A program made the position numbers and the translations under genes. From a virus, in the IMG/VR virus record IMGVR_UViG_3300031841_003365, positions 1-36,182 of that record: a DNA stretch of 36,182 nucleotides. One strand, 5' to 3'. This document shows, piece after piece, positions 1 to 8,318 of this stretch (the stretch's first letter is position 1; every line of letters begins with the position of its first letter). Below the pieces are notes generated by a model. The model made no database searches. It saw only the letters and a program-made list of their open reading frames with translations, and was not told the DNA's origin.

Positions 1-335
1 GTCTTTCTTTTATGCGGCTCACAACGGGGCAGGGGGAGTCCAAGTCACCCTTGGGGTACTTTTTTCTCACCTAGGGGGGGTCACGAAGTTTTACAGCGAT
101 GAGAAAAACGGGTCAAGAATGACTGAATAATGAAATCCAGATGAGGACACAACATCCCAAAAACCTAGTAAACATTAGGGAAACAGATTATCAGGATGAC
201 AAAATGACTTACACTATAAAAAAGTATACATATCACTCAAACCCTCCATAACAGGAAAGTTTGCTCGACTCAAGTCATTTTCTCATTCTGGGGAGTTTTT
301 TGCCCTACACCAAGATTTGGGGCTATATAGTATGT
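1..335. other. Left intergenic region before the packaging genes
   Basis: No convincing gene lies here. Bases 1-13 complete the second copy of the 41-base repeat that begins at the right end, and bases 14-36 look like a decayed further copy. A weak hairpin (40-44 with 50-54) is followed by a T run at 60-65. A possible promoter lies at 299-329. In HK97-like phages the packaging cut site usually sits just upstream of the HNH and terminase genes, so this stretch is the best candidate for cos or pac. No cut site can be read directly. Confidence 0.5.
299..329 (+). promoter_or_regulatory. Probable promoter of the packaging operon, leaderless arrangement
   Basis: TTTG at 299-302 is followed by TATATA at 324-329 (TTGCCC, 18-base spacer). 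The preferred ATG of the HNH gene is at 336, only six bases past the -10 box, which is about where transcription should begin. The block TTTGCCCTACACCA closely matches TTTGCGCAACACCA in front of the portal gene. This agreement raises confidence above that of an isolated box match. Confidence 0.45.
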
Positions 336-752
336 ATGGACATCAAGAGGAAATCGAGACCCAAACCATGGATGGCTAAGAAGGCTGGGCGCAACAGGAG
401 GAAGGTAGCGACTGGCGAACTGGTAAAGCCTTTCACCGGTGTGGGAGACAACAGCTTCTACAAGAGCGACATGTGGAGGGCGACGAGGAAGGCCGTGCTA
501 CATCGAGACGGCGTGTGTCAGTGGTGTCTACATCTGGCTAGGGTCAGCGAAGCCACGGAGGCTGACCACGTAATCCCTGTTCGCAGGTGTGAGCAGGAAG
601 GTGTTAGCCCATACGACCAAACCAACATAGTAGGGTCGTGCAGGTCATGCAATTCGAGGCGTGCTGCGTACGAGGCGAAAGGTATAGCCTTCAACACGTT
701 TGACCAATGGGTTGACTACTTGAGAGAGAAACTTAAAAACCAAAACAAATGA
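336..752 (+). CDS. HNH endonuclease, packaging-associated
   Basis: A 138-residue HNH family nuclease. Zinc-binding pairs CQWC (61-64) and CRSC (102-105) flank ADHVIP with the metal-binding Asp77-His78; Asn97 and the closing N-S-R-R follow. Phages of the HK97 type often carry such a protein beside the terminase, where it helps the terminase cut at the packaging site. It is the first gene of the plus-strand block and overlaps the next gene by ATGA. The frame is open back to a TTG at 261, but the ATG at 336 lies directly behind a promoter-like sequence and removes an unconserved-looking leader, so it is preferred. The family call is firm; the role is inferred from position. Confidence 0.85.
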   Translation: MDIKRKSRPKPWMAKKAGRNRRKVATGELVKPFTGVGDNSFYKSDMWRATRKAVLHRDGVCQWCLHLARVSEATEADHVIPVRRCEQEGVSPYDQTNIVGSCRSCNSRRAAYEAKGIAFNTFDQWVDYLREKLKNQNK

Positions 753-964
753 AAACTATAATCGTACCTACCGATGGGTGGGAAGACTGGGAGTGCGAGG
801 CATTCGAACAGTACGTACAAGATGTTTCAAACGAATACCAAACAAACCTAACTGTAATAATGGCGACAGACAAACACTTTGAGATTGAGATGGAAGGAGA
901 AGAGCCGCTGGTTGAGTGGATTATCCTCAATGCAAACAACGAAGCAAAAGTGTTAAAAGGATGA
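749..964 (+). CDS. Small acidic hypothetical protein
   Basis: A 71-residue acidic protein with several Trp and Glu residues and no motif I recognise. Its ATG overlaps the TGA of the HNH gene, and its own TGA overlaps the ATG of the VRR-NUC gene, so it is embedded in a translationally coupled packaging cluster. That tight coupling is the main support for it being real. No function can be assigned. Confidence 0.7.
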   Translation: MKTIIVPTDGWEDWECEAFEQYVQDVSNEYQTNLTVIMATDKHFEIEMEGEEPLVEWIILNANNEAKVLKG

Positions 965-1362
965 ACTCACCTACATGGTTTGTAGATGGGCAGGTTCCGT
1001 CGCGAAAAAACAAGAGCCCCGAGCACGACATACAGGTCGCCATTGTCGGGCTGCTAGAATCCATAGAACCCAAGCCACTCTACTCGGCTACAGTGGGCGG
1101 GGTTCGTCTGGCGATGCACACAGCAAAAAAGATGAAGGAGGCTGGTTACTCCAAAGGCGTACCAGACATGCTAGTCTTTGAGCCTCGAGGTTTCTACAAC
1201 GGTCTAGCCATAGAGGTTAAGACCGAAAAAGGCCGCGCCTCTGACGAACAGAAGGCGTGGATAAAATCACTTAACGACCGTGGATGGCGTGCTGAAATCT
1301 GCAAAGGCTTCGAGGAGTGTGCGGACGTTATCTGCGAGTACTTTAACTTATACGAAGAATAA
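961..1362 (+). CDS. VRR-NUC domain nuclease
   Basis: A 133-residue protein consisting almost entirely of a VRR-NUC (PD-(D/E)XK superfamily) nuclease domain. Visible signature: G-V-P-D-M at 66-70 with catalytic Asp69, then the E-V-K triad part at 85-87, then Q97 and the downstream L...G-W region. Stand-alone VRR-NUC proteins are common in phages and cut branched or flap DNA; here a role in resolving DNA during replication or packaging is inferred. The start is ATG 961, overlapping the upstream TGA. An in-frame GTG at 916 would lengthen it but intrude into the previous gene. Confidence 0.85.
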   Translation: MNSPTWFVDGQVPSRKNKSPEHDIQVAIVGLLESIEPKPLYSATVGGVRLAMHTAKKMKEAGYSKGVPDMLVFEPRGFYNGLAIEVKTEKGRASDEQKAWIKSLNDRGWRAEICKGFEECADVICEYFNLYEE

Positions 1363-1826
1363 TGGCACATTCATATCTAAAAGAAGCGTTGGTGAACCCT
1401 AAGTTTACTATCGGTCAATGGGCTGCAGAGAATACGGGCGCAGGCCTCGGCATGGGTCTCGGAAGAGAGATACTTGACATCACCTTGGGTGGATTCCGTC
1501 AGGGTCGACAGGTTGAGAACTACAAGGCTCTCATCATGATTGAGCACATCGCCCACCTCGGCACCTCTATCCAAGACGGGCGCACGCGCTCGTCACACGA
1601 AATGCGAATCAACATCCGAATGGGCATCGTCTCGGCAATGGCTGCACTGGCGGACACTATCTACGACCGCATGCACAACTACGAGACCACCATCATATCG
1701 GACACGATGAACACTAACGACAGCCTCAACATCAAGTACTACCCCAACTCAGTTGGCTTCGAGTACGGCTTTGAGGACGAATACGTCGCGACGGTAGACT
1801 TCCGCCTCGACATAACAGAAGAATAA
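1362..1826 (+). CDS. Hypothetical protein between VRR-NUC and terminase
   Basis: A 154-residue protein I do not recognise. It has a Gly-rich stretch near residues 26-34 (GAGLGMGLG), a helical-looking middle, and a C-terminal part rich in Tyr and Asp. It starts at a TAATG overlap with the VRR-NUC gene and ends one base before the small terminase gene, so it belongs to the packaging operon. No signal peptide or membrane segment is visible. Confidence 0.8.
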   Translation: MAHSYLKEALVNPKFTIGQWAAENTGAGLGMGLGREILDITLGGFRQGRQVENYKALIMIEHIAHLGTSIQDGRTRSSHEMRINIRMGIVSAMAALADTIYDRMHNYETTIISDTMNTNDSLNIKYYPNSVGFEYGFEDEYVATVDFRLDITEE

Positions 1827-1827
1827 A

Positions 1828-2313
1828 ATGGCAAACAAGTCCACCCTACTACAGTCCATGCGACAGGCAACATCTGAGGCCAAAGCCGAGGTCGAGAAAG
1901 TGGTCAAAAAAGACCTCTCCAAAAACCTACCGCTCAAGCCAATTGTCTCTCTTGACCAAGAGGGTGAGAAGATGTTTACCATGGTGCTGGACTACCTACA
2001 CGACACCGGGCTGCTTGAAAGTGTTGATGTTGTGACTGTTACTATGTTAGCAAAAAACCTTTCCATGTTTGTTATGCTGTCAAGAGAAATTCAAACCATC
2101 GACGACATCGTACAAGTGTACGAAAACGGCAGCTCAAACGTAAGCGGAAAGATGACAGCCCTGTCTAAAGTTCAGGGCGAAGTCTCCAAGCTGAGTGCTA
2201 AGCTCGGTCTTTCACCGATGGACCGTGCTCGCATGCTGGGCGCAGCGGTGAACGCTGCCAATGCCAACAGCAAGAAGTCAGACGGAGACGAAATCGACGA
2301 CCTTGTCGGTTGA
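1828..2313 (+). CDS. Terminase small subunit, P27-like
   Basis: A 161-residue protein with the character of P27-family small terminase subunits: a basic, helical N-terminus and a C-terminal L-G-L-S-P-M-D-R-A-R-M-L segment, which matches the usual 'LGL(T/S)PxxRxRl' ending. Small terminase recognises phage DNA at the packaging site and hands it to the large subunit encoded next. The acidic tail (DGDEIDDLVG) follows the conserved motif. Its position directly before the large terminase supports the call. Confidence 0.8.
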   Translation: MANKSTLLQSMRQATSEAKAEVEKVVKKDLSKNLPLKPIVSLDQEGEKMFTMVLDYLHDTGLLESVDVVTVTMLAKNLSMFVMLSREIQTIDDIVQVYENGSSNVSGKMTALSKVQGEVSKLSAKLGLSPMDRARMLGAAVNAANANSKKSDGDEIDDLVG

Positions 2314-2332
2314 TTTATCTAGATTGAACCGA

Positions 2333-4066
2333 ATGTGGGACTATGTCGATGGTGTCCTCGACGATTCAATCGTATCAGGAAAATATATTAAGCTCGCTTA
2401 TCAGAGATTTATTGACGATTTAGGCAGAGTTGAGACGGACGAGAGCTTCGAGTGGGTGTTCAGTCCCACCGAGGCTGCTCGTTACGTTCAGTTTATTGAG
2501 GATGTATGTGTCCACACCAGAGGAGAGTGGGCTGGCCGTCCTTTCATACTATCGCCTTGGCAGGTGGCGTTTATTGGGCAGTTGTTCGGCTGGGTACACA
2601 AAGACGACGTAAAACGTCGCCGATTCACTACGGCCCACTTTTTTGTGGCCCGTAAGTCGGGGAAGTCGCAGCTTGCGGCCGCTATCATACTAGCTATGGC
2701 TGTGCTTGACCAAGACGGGGCTGGTCAATTCGTTACCGCAGCGACCAAGAGAGACCAAGCGAAAGAGGTTTTCGACGAGGTTCGGCGTTGCGTAATGAAA
2801 TCAAAGCCACTACAGAAGCGGTTTCATGCCAATAGGCAGGAGATTCACGGGCCTAGAGATGGGGTCATACGACCAATTAGCTCGGACGCCAATACTCTGG
2901 ACGGACTGAGCCTCAACATTGGTTGCGTGGATGAGATGCACGCCATGAAAGACGGTGAACTGTACCGAGTGCTCGCCTCATCCATGGGTTCGCGTAAATC
3001 TCCCCTCATGCTGGCCATTTCGACTGCCGGCTTCGTTATGGACGGCGTAGCAACGGAATTTGTTCGTGGTGGCAAGGCCGTTTTGGACGGAACAGCCCAG
3101 AATGACAACCTTTTGTTCCTCATTTACGAGATTGACGAAGGAGACGACTGGGAAGACCCTGAAAACTGGAAGAAAGCGAATGCCGGGTTGGGTGAATCCA
3201 TATCCATGGAATACCTGAAGAAGCAATACGCCAACGCAAAGCTGTACGGAGGTCGAAATATCACTGAGTTTCAGGTGAAGCACTGCAACCTTTTTGTGGG
3301 CTCGCAAGATATATGGGTTGAAGACGAGGTGTGGATGAGCGAAGAAAACTGCGAACCGGCTATCAAAGGTCACGAAATCGACGAGAAGACGCAGAAACCT
3401 ATAGCCTACCTAGGTCTCGACTTGGCAGCCACGGACGATATAACAGCTCTGGCTATCGCTACTGGCGACCCAAACGAGGGCGTAGGCATTGAGGTTCACT
3501 ACTTTCTGCCAGAAAGGGCAGTGAAGAAGCGCCAAGAAAAGGATGCGAACCACATTTACGCCAGAATCGACGAGTTTGACAACGTACACATCACGGAGGG
3601 AAATGTCACCGACTACAACGTGATTCGACGAATGATTAGCGGAAATTACATCATGGACGGCCGGGTTCAATATGACCCCGACAATCTGATGGAGAAATAT
3701 GACGTGAAGGGTATTGCTTATGACCGCTGGAACAGCCTAAACCTCATCCGAGACTTGGAAGGTGACAATGTTCCGTGCGACCCATTCGGTCAGGGGTATG
3801 CCTCAATGTCGTTCCCATCGAAGGCGTGGGAAAAACTAGCCCTCGAAGGTAAGTTGTGGCACGGTGGCGATGAGGTCCTGCGCTGGATGATGAGCAACGT
3901 CGTTATCAAGCCAGACCCCAGCGGGAACATCAAGGTCGACAAGTCCAAATCGGGCGACAAGATTGATGGCGTTGTGGCTGGAATTATGGCGATAGGCGAA
4001 ATGCTGACATTCGAAGAGGAGGAGACGCACGACTTCGAGTTCTTTATGCAGGTCATGGGTGCGTAG
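2333..4066 (+). CDS. terL: Terminase large subunit
   Basis: ATP-driven DNA packaging motor and nuclease of the Terminase_1 (HK97/P27-associated) type, 577 residues from this start. The ATPase half has a Walker A-like R-K-S-G-K-S at about 107-112 and Walker B IGCVDE at about 196-201. The nuclease half begins at Y-L-G-L-D-L (Asp near 363) and closes near DGVVAGIMAIG. The frame is open to an ATG at 2261, which would overlap the small subunit by 53 bases. ATG 2333 leaves a 19-base gap and begins just before the conserved W-D-Y-V-D-G-V-L segment, so it is preferred, with some doubt. Confidence 0.95.
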   Translation: MWDYVDGVLDDSIVSGKYIKLAYQRFIDDLGRVETDESFEWVFSPTEAARYVQFIEDVCVHTRGEWAGRPFILSPWQVAFIGQLFGWVHKDDVKRRRFTTAHFFVARKSGKSQLAAAIILAMAVLDQDGAGQFVTAATKRDQAKEVFDEVRRCVMKSKPLQKRFHANRQEIHGPRDGVIRPISSDANTLDGLSLNIGCVDEMHAMKDGELYRVLASSMGSRKSPLMLAISTAGFVMDGVATEFVRGGKAVLDGTAQNDNLLFLIYEIDEGDDWEDPENWKKANAGLGESISMEYLKKQYANAKLYGGRNITEFQVKHCNLFVGSQDIWVEDEVWMSEENCEPAIKGHEIDEKTQKPIAYLGLDLAATDDITALAIATGDPNEGVGIEVHYFLPERAVKKRQEKDANHIYARIDEFDNVHITEGNVTDYNVIRRMISGNYIMDGRVQYDPDNLMEKYDVKGIAYDRWNSLNLIRDLEGDNVPCDPFGQGYASMSFPSKAWEKLALEGKLWHGGDEVLRWMMSNVVIKPDPSGNIKVDKSKSGDKIDGVVAGIMAIGEMLTFEEEETHDFEFFMQVMGA

Positions 4067-4068
4067 CA

Positions 4069-4098
4069 TTTGCGCAACACCATTAGTTTAACTATACT
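4069..4098 (+). promoter_or_regulatory. Probable promoter of the portal/head operon, leaderless arrangement
   Basis: TTTG at 4069-4072 and TATACT at 4093-4098 (TTGCGC, 17-base spacer). The portal ATG at 4105 again lies six bases beyond the -10 box, as at the HNH gene. The upstream blocks of the two sites share TTTGCSCWACACCA (S = C or G, W = A or T). This fits a dedicated phage promoter giving transcripts that begin at or near the start codon. Confidence 0.5.
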
Positions 4099-4104
4099 AT
4101 ATAT

Positions 4105-5394
4105 ATGGCACAGAGAAAAAACATACTTCAACGATTGTTTGGGTTTGGGGAGCGCAGGAAGTTCCGAATCCCGACATACGCTACATCAGCGAACGGCTGG
4201 CTGGGCTCTGTGTACGCAGGGACGAACACTCCGCTAGTTCAGGGTTCGGACAGCTTACAGCTAGCGGCAGTATACGCCTGTGTGAGCAAAATATCTGATA
4301 CCATAGCCAGCATGGGCGTCTCTGTTGAGCGCCGGCAAGTTGACGGCTCCTCGGAGGTTGTTAAGGACCATCCATCTTCCTACCTGTTAGGTGTGGAACC
4401 TAATCCTTACATGGGTGCTTACGAGTTCTGGCAAATGGTTGTCAGCGACGCCTTGCTATATGGTCAGGGTCACGCCCTTATCACGCCCGACGGAAACGAG
4501 ATGTACTGGATTCCAGCTACAGAAATCGACTACAAAATCGACAAAGATACTGGACGAAAGTTCTACAGCTATCACGGCGCTCCCGGGCCCGTGCCCGCAG
4601 AGAGCATTTTAGAAATTAAGGCTTTCCGGGGCGACTCGCCGACCAAGGTGCAGTTACAAAACCTAAAGACCGCCAAATCTGTTCAAAATTTCGGCGCGAC
4701 CTTCTTTGAAAATGGAGGGATGTTGGGAGGAATTCTGACGACAAAAGAGCCGCTGAGCTTGGAGCAGATGCAGCAAGCCTCTGACCAATGGAAGCAAGAA
4801 TACATGGGTAGCGGAAACGCCCACAAAGTTGCAATCCTAGGTGGAGGCTTCAATTATCAACCACTATCGGTCCCCTTGGACCAGCTTCAATTCCTTGAGT
4901 CAAAAAAGTACTCGACGGAGGAGATAGCCAGATTTTACTCAGTCCCTCCAGCCATGATTGGTATGGACGGCAATACCGCTTACAGTAACTATGAACAACA
5001 AGTGTTGCAATTTTTCCAAGGCACAATTCTGCCTTGGGTGCGAAGAATCGAACTCGAAGTTGAGCGAAAGCTGCTACGAAACGACAAGTCGCTTTCATGC
5101 CGATTCGACGTCGACTCCCTTCTACGCGCCGACTCCACGTCCAGAGCACAGTATTATCATTCCATGCTGCAAGACGGGGTCTTCAGTATCAATGAGGTCA
5201 GAGCTCGTGAAGGGCTGGGGCCTGTTGATGGTGGTTCTGAGCATCACATTCAACTCAATCAAATTCCGCTATCGAAGATGGCTGACTACTCGTCTAGCGT
5301 CTCGTCACCAAGCAGCAGTGAAAAGCCAAATAGAGTTGGCGGAGCGGATAATGAAGAAAGCGAAGGGATTGACAACAAAAACAAAAACAAATAA
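4105..5394 (+). CDS. Portal protein, HK97 family
   Basis: A 429-residue HK97-type portal, the dodecameric ring at one head vertex through which DNA enters and leaves. Family hallmarks are the N-terminal A-V-Y-A-C-V segment, the L-L-Y-G-Q-G-H-A-L region, and the block EIARFYSVPPAMIGM near residue 280. The C-terminal tail is Ser/Lys/Asn-rich and probably disordered. It follows the large terminase after 38 bases containing a promoter-like sequence. The length is normal for the family. Confidence 0.95.
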   Translation: MAQRKNILQRLFGFGERRKFRIPTYATSANGWLGSVYAGTNTPLVQGSDSLQLAAVYACVSKISDTIASMGVSVERRQVDGSSEVVKDHPSSYLLGVEPNPYMGAYEFWQMVVSDALLYGQGHALITPDGNEMYWIPATEIDYKIDKDTGRKFYSYHGAPGPVPAESILEIKAFRGDSPTKVQLQNLKTAKSVQNFGATFFENGGMLGGILTTKEPLSLEQMQQASDQWKQEYMGSGNAHKVAILGGGFNYQPLSVPLDQLQFLESKKYSTEEIARFYSVPPAMIGMDGNTAYSNYEQQVLQFFQGTILPWVRRIELEVERKLLRNDKSLSCRFDVDSLLRADSTSRAQYYHSMLQDGVFSINEVRAREGLGPVDGGSEHHIQLNQIPLSKMADYSSSVSSPSSSEKPNRVGGADNEESEGIDNKNKNK

Positions 5395-5406
5395 AAACGA
5401 AGAATA

Positions 5407-5787
5407 ATGGCAAAATACGCTTTTGGATTTAGAAATGTCCGAACATCAGATTCAGGTGAGCTGGCCACTGCGTCAAACGCCACAGCAGGCACTGTTCGAG
5501 AGATTTCAAACCCTGTCTACTACGTGCACACCGACACCACGGTTCCGACTGCAGACGACGTAAAGGCTTCCTTATTGGCGGCATTCCCCAACATGACGAG
5601 CGACCAAGCAGACGACTTGAAGACAGCTATGGCTGTAGGAGGGGCTAACGATACTGCTCGAGCAGACGCCGCAACAGGGGCTACAAGCTTCCGGTTGGGA
5701 AAGGCTTGGTACCAATACGGACTTGGCTACCACGCGACGAACTCAGCTACAGCAATCAGTTCTATCACTTGGAAAAACTTAGCGTAA
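5407..5787 (+). CDS. Hypothetical head-region protein
   Basis: A 126-residue protein, rich in Ala, Thr and Ser, with a C-terminal W-K-N-L-A. No family is recognised. It sits between portal and the capsid-associated genes and overlaps the next gene by TAATG, so a structural or decoration role in the head is plausible, by position only. A-rich sequence, not a Shine-Dalgarno, precedes its ATG. Confidence 0.75.
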   Translation: MAKYAFGFRNVRTSDSGELATASNATAGTVREISNPVYYVHTDTTVPTADDVKASLLAAFPNMTSDQADDLKTAMAVGGANDTARADAATGATSFRLGKAWYQYGLGYHATNSATAISSITWKNLA

Positions 5788-6404
5788 TGGCTAAGTACGG
5801 AGGGTACCCCAAGGCTGCTCGTAACCGAGCTAAAGCAGCACTTAAACATAAGGAAGAAAATGGTACGAGCTGCGGGACCAGCGTGGGCTGGACTCGTGCT
5901 CGGCAGTTGTCTAGCGGCGCTAGTCTCGACCTGTCAACAGTGAAAAGGACTTACTCATTCCTTTCAAGGGCTAAGACCTACGACCAAGGAAAGTTTACGG
6001 ACGACAAAGGGAAGGACATCTGCGGCTCAATTATGTACGCGGCTTGGGGTGGAGACAGCATGAAGGGGTGGTGCGAGAGCACGATAAACAAGGCGGAAAA
6101 AGAGAGTCGCGCAGAAGAGAGCGGCGTGGGCCCGACGTTGAAAAAGAAGGCAGAGGACCACAACAAATCGGTTGACGCTTCGTATAAGAAGACCAGTCAA
6201 TCCACTCTTCAAACAGTTTACAACAGAGGCATAGGGGCTTACAAAACCAACCCCGAGTCGGTCAGGCCGAGCGTCAAGTCATCTCAGCAGTGGGCCTTTG
6301 CCAGAGTGAACTCTTACCTGTACGCCTTAAAGAACGAGAAGTTCCGCAGTGGAAAACACGATACCGACCTTTTCCCCAAGGGTCATAAACTATCATCGAA
6401 ATAA
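5787..6404 (+). CDS. Two-domain phage protein, capsid-gene associated
   Basis: A 205-residue basic protein made of two segments that I recognise from other phages only as motif patterns. The first (about 28-95) has C-G-T-S-V-G-W-T-R-A-R-Q-L-S-S-G, then TVKRTYSFLSRAKTY, then AAWGGD and W. The second (about 112-205) has L-K-K-K-A-E-D-H-N, VYNRGIGAYKTNPESVRP, QWAFARVNSYL and a terminal LFPKGHKLSSK. Similar segments occur near or within capsid protease genes of large phages. The function is not established to my knowledge. The ATG at 5787 overlaps the upstream TAA; a longer frame upstream is not needed. Confidence 0.8.
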   Translation: MAKYGGYPKAARNRAKAALKHKEENGTSCGTSVGWTRARQLSSGASLDLSTVKRTYSFLSRAKTYDQGKFTDDKGKDICGSIMYAAWGGDSMKGWCESTINKAEKESRAEESGVGPTLKKKAEDHNKSVDASYKKTSQSTLQTVYNRGIGAYKTNPESVRPSVKSSQQWAFARVNSYLYALKNEKFRSGKHDTDLFPKGHKLSSK

Positions 6405-6421
6405 ATCACAAAACAAAAGAA

Positions 6422-8269
6422 ATGGATAACCAAGAAAAAAGGTTTCTATCTTCGGATTTTGAGGTTCGTAAAAAAGACGGCAAAACTATTGTCGAAGGAT
6501 ACGCAGCTCGATTCGAAGACGAAACGGTGATTGGTGGAAAGTTTGCCGAGCGAGTTGCTCGTGGGGCCTTTGATAAGGCGGACATGACCAACACGGTAGC
6601 TCTCTTCAATCACGACTGGAACCAGCCGCTCGCCCGTGCCGGCAAGGGTCTACACCTGCAGGTCGACGAAGTTGGCCTCAAGTACCGATTCGAACTGGGA
6701 GACCAGTCATACGCCAAGGACTTGGCTGAAAACATTCGAACCGGCAACGTGTCGACTAGTTCGTTTGGATTTACCGTTGGAGACGACTCTTGGGAGCGTC
6801 GAGACAACGGTGTGCACCTCCGAACCATCAACGAAGTAGAGACCTTGTTTGACGTCTCACCCACTACTCAGGGCGCCTACCCCACCACCGAGGTTGGTTT
6901 GCGCTCACTTGAGGCCGCAATGGACCTAGAAGTTGAGGATGAACTCCGAAAGCTCGAAGAAGAGGAGGAGGAAATGAAGATGGAAGAGGACAAGGAGGAA
7001 AAGCCAGAAGAGCGACCCGGCCACTACAAGGACGAAGAGGAGAAGATGGAAGAGGAAGAAGAGAAGTCTGAAGAAGAGGAGGACGACAAGGAAGAAAAAC
7101 TTATGACGGAGGACGCTCCTCGCCCTCCCAAAGAAGATGAAAAAGAGGAGAAAGACGAAGATAAAGAAGATGAGCCCGAGGCTCGTAAAACCAACAATTT
7201 AAATATGAAAGATTCAGGTAATACCGCTCCAGCGGTGATTCAGGGCCTCGGCAACCAAGCAGAGGCTCGTGCTGCCAAGGACTTCAACTTTGGCAAATTT
7301 ATTAAGGAGGCCGCAAAAGGCCAGCTCACAGGCCTCGAGGCAGAAATGTCTCAAGAGGGTGCTAACGAAATGCGCAACGCAGGTATCTCTGTTGCGGGCG
7401 GTGTAAACCTCCCTGAAATGCTCGTTCGTTCATTGGGTACAAGCTCTCCAGCTAACGGCTCGACAGCTTTCGGCGGCGCGATTGGGAAAGATGACCAAGG
7501 GATTGTAGAGAACTACGCTCCAAACGACATCGCTACTCGATTGGGCGTTCGAAATCTCTCTAATCTCAACGGAGACGTTCAGATGCAAGTTCAGAGCACA
7601 TTGACAGCAGCTGCCGCAACGGACGAAGGTGTTGCTCGTACCGAAGCCTTGCCAGCGTTCGCAGCCGTAACTCTGAGCCCAACTCGTTATGCTGCACACG
7701 TAGGTGTGACTCAGCAGATGTTGGCTCAGTCTGGTGATGACATGGAGGCGTTCATCAAGATGGACATTCGCCGCGCATTGGACAAGCAGTTCAACGATGC
7801 CATCATTGACGAGATTGACGACGCGGTATTGGCGGCAAACAGCACCGCTTACACAGCTGGCTCTACATCTCCCCTCGACCTCGAGGAGACTTTGCTCGGT
7901 AACGACGTGTCCTTGGAAGACATCGTAGCACTCTGCGACCCACAGGCGTACCGCAAGGCTCGCACCTTGAGCTTGGACGCTGGTAGCGGATTGGTGTACG
8001 CGGGCTCTCCAAACGACGCTCGCTCTAGCATTCTAGGGTACAACACTGTGATTGCATCTCAGGTTGGTGGCGCAGGAAACGACACGTCTGCAGGTGACTT
8101 GTTCATGTTTGACAAAAACCAGCTCGTGACAGCCGGATGGGGCGGAATGAACCTCATCGTGGACCCATACACTGACGCAGCTAAGGGCGTCGTTCGAATC
8201 ATCGCCAACGAGTACAAGGATGTTAAGTTCTTGCAGAAGGGTGGATTCGCTCGTATGACTGGATTGTAA
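6422..8269 (+). CDS. Prohead protease fused to HK97-type major capsid protein
   Basis: One 615-residue frame carries two head functions. Residues 1-165 form an S78 prohead protease: V-E-G-Y-A-A at 24-29, His64 in F-N-H-D-W, the serine region S-T-S-S-F-G-F (Ser114 most likely catalytic), then L-F-D-V-S-P-T-T and A-Y-P. Residues 168-254 are an almost purely Glu/Asp/Lys linker that may act as scaffold, like the delta domain of HK97. From about 255 to the end is an HK97-fold coat protein. An internal ATG (codon 262, base 7205) lies right at the junction and could make free coat protein. No frameshift or stop separates the parts. Confidence 0.92.
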   Translation: MDNQEKRFLSSDFEVRKKDGKTIVEGYAARFEDETVIGGKFAERVARGAFDKADMTNTVALFNHDWNQPLARAGKGLHLQVDEVGLKYRFELGDQSYAKDLAENIRTGNVSTSSFGFTVGDDSWERRDNGVHLRTINEVETLFDVSPTTQGAYPTTEVGLRSLEAAMDLEVEDELRKLEEEEEEMKMEEDKEEKPEERPGHYKDEEEKMEEEEEKSEEEEDDKEEKLMTEDAPRPPKEDEKEEKDEDKEDEPEARKTNNLNMKDSGNTAPAVIQGLGNQAEARAAKDFNFGKFIKEAAKGQLTGLEAEMSQEGANEMRNAGISVAGGVNLPEMLVRSLGTSSPANGSTAFGGAIGKDDQGIVENYAPNDIATRLGVRNLSNLNGDVQMQVQSTLTAAAATDEGVARTEALPAFAAVTLSPTRYAAHVGVTQQMLAQSGDDMEAFIKMDIRRALDKQFNDAIIDEIDDAVLAANSTAYTAGSTSPLDLEETLLGNDVSLEDIVALCDPQAYRKARTLSLDAGSGLVYAGSPNDARSSILGYNTVIASQVGGAGNDTSAGDLFMFDKNQLVTAGWGGMNLIVDPYTDAAKGVVRIIANEYKDVKFLQKGGFARMTGL

Positions 8270-8285
8270 TTGGCTATATAGAAAA

Positions 8286-8310
8286 GGGGGAGCGATTGTG
8301 CTCCCCTATT
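8286..8310 (+). terminator. Hairpin terminator after the capsid gene
   Basis: GGGGAGC (8287-8293) pairs perfectly with GCTCCCC (8300-8306) around a six-base loop, and is followed by a short T-containing run TATTTTC. The stem is almost the same as that after the tail tube gene. The weak T run suggests partial termination, which would raise capsid mRNA relative to downstream genes. Confidence 0.75.
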
Positions 8311-8318
8311 TTCCCCCA

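Noticed and set aside
336-752. HNH protein as a homing endonuclease or intron/intein marker
   Set aside because: No split gene is seen; its place before the terminases fits packaging-associated HNH proteins.
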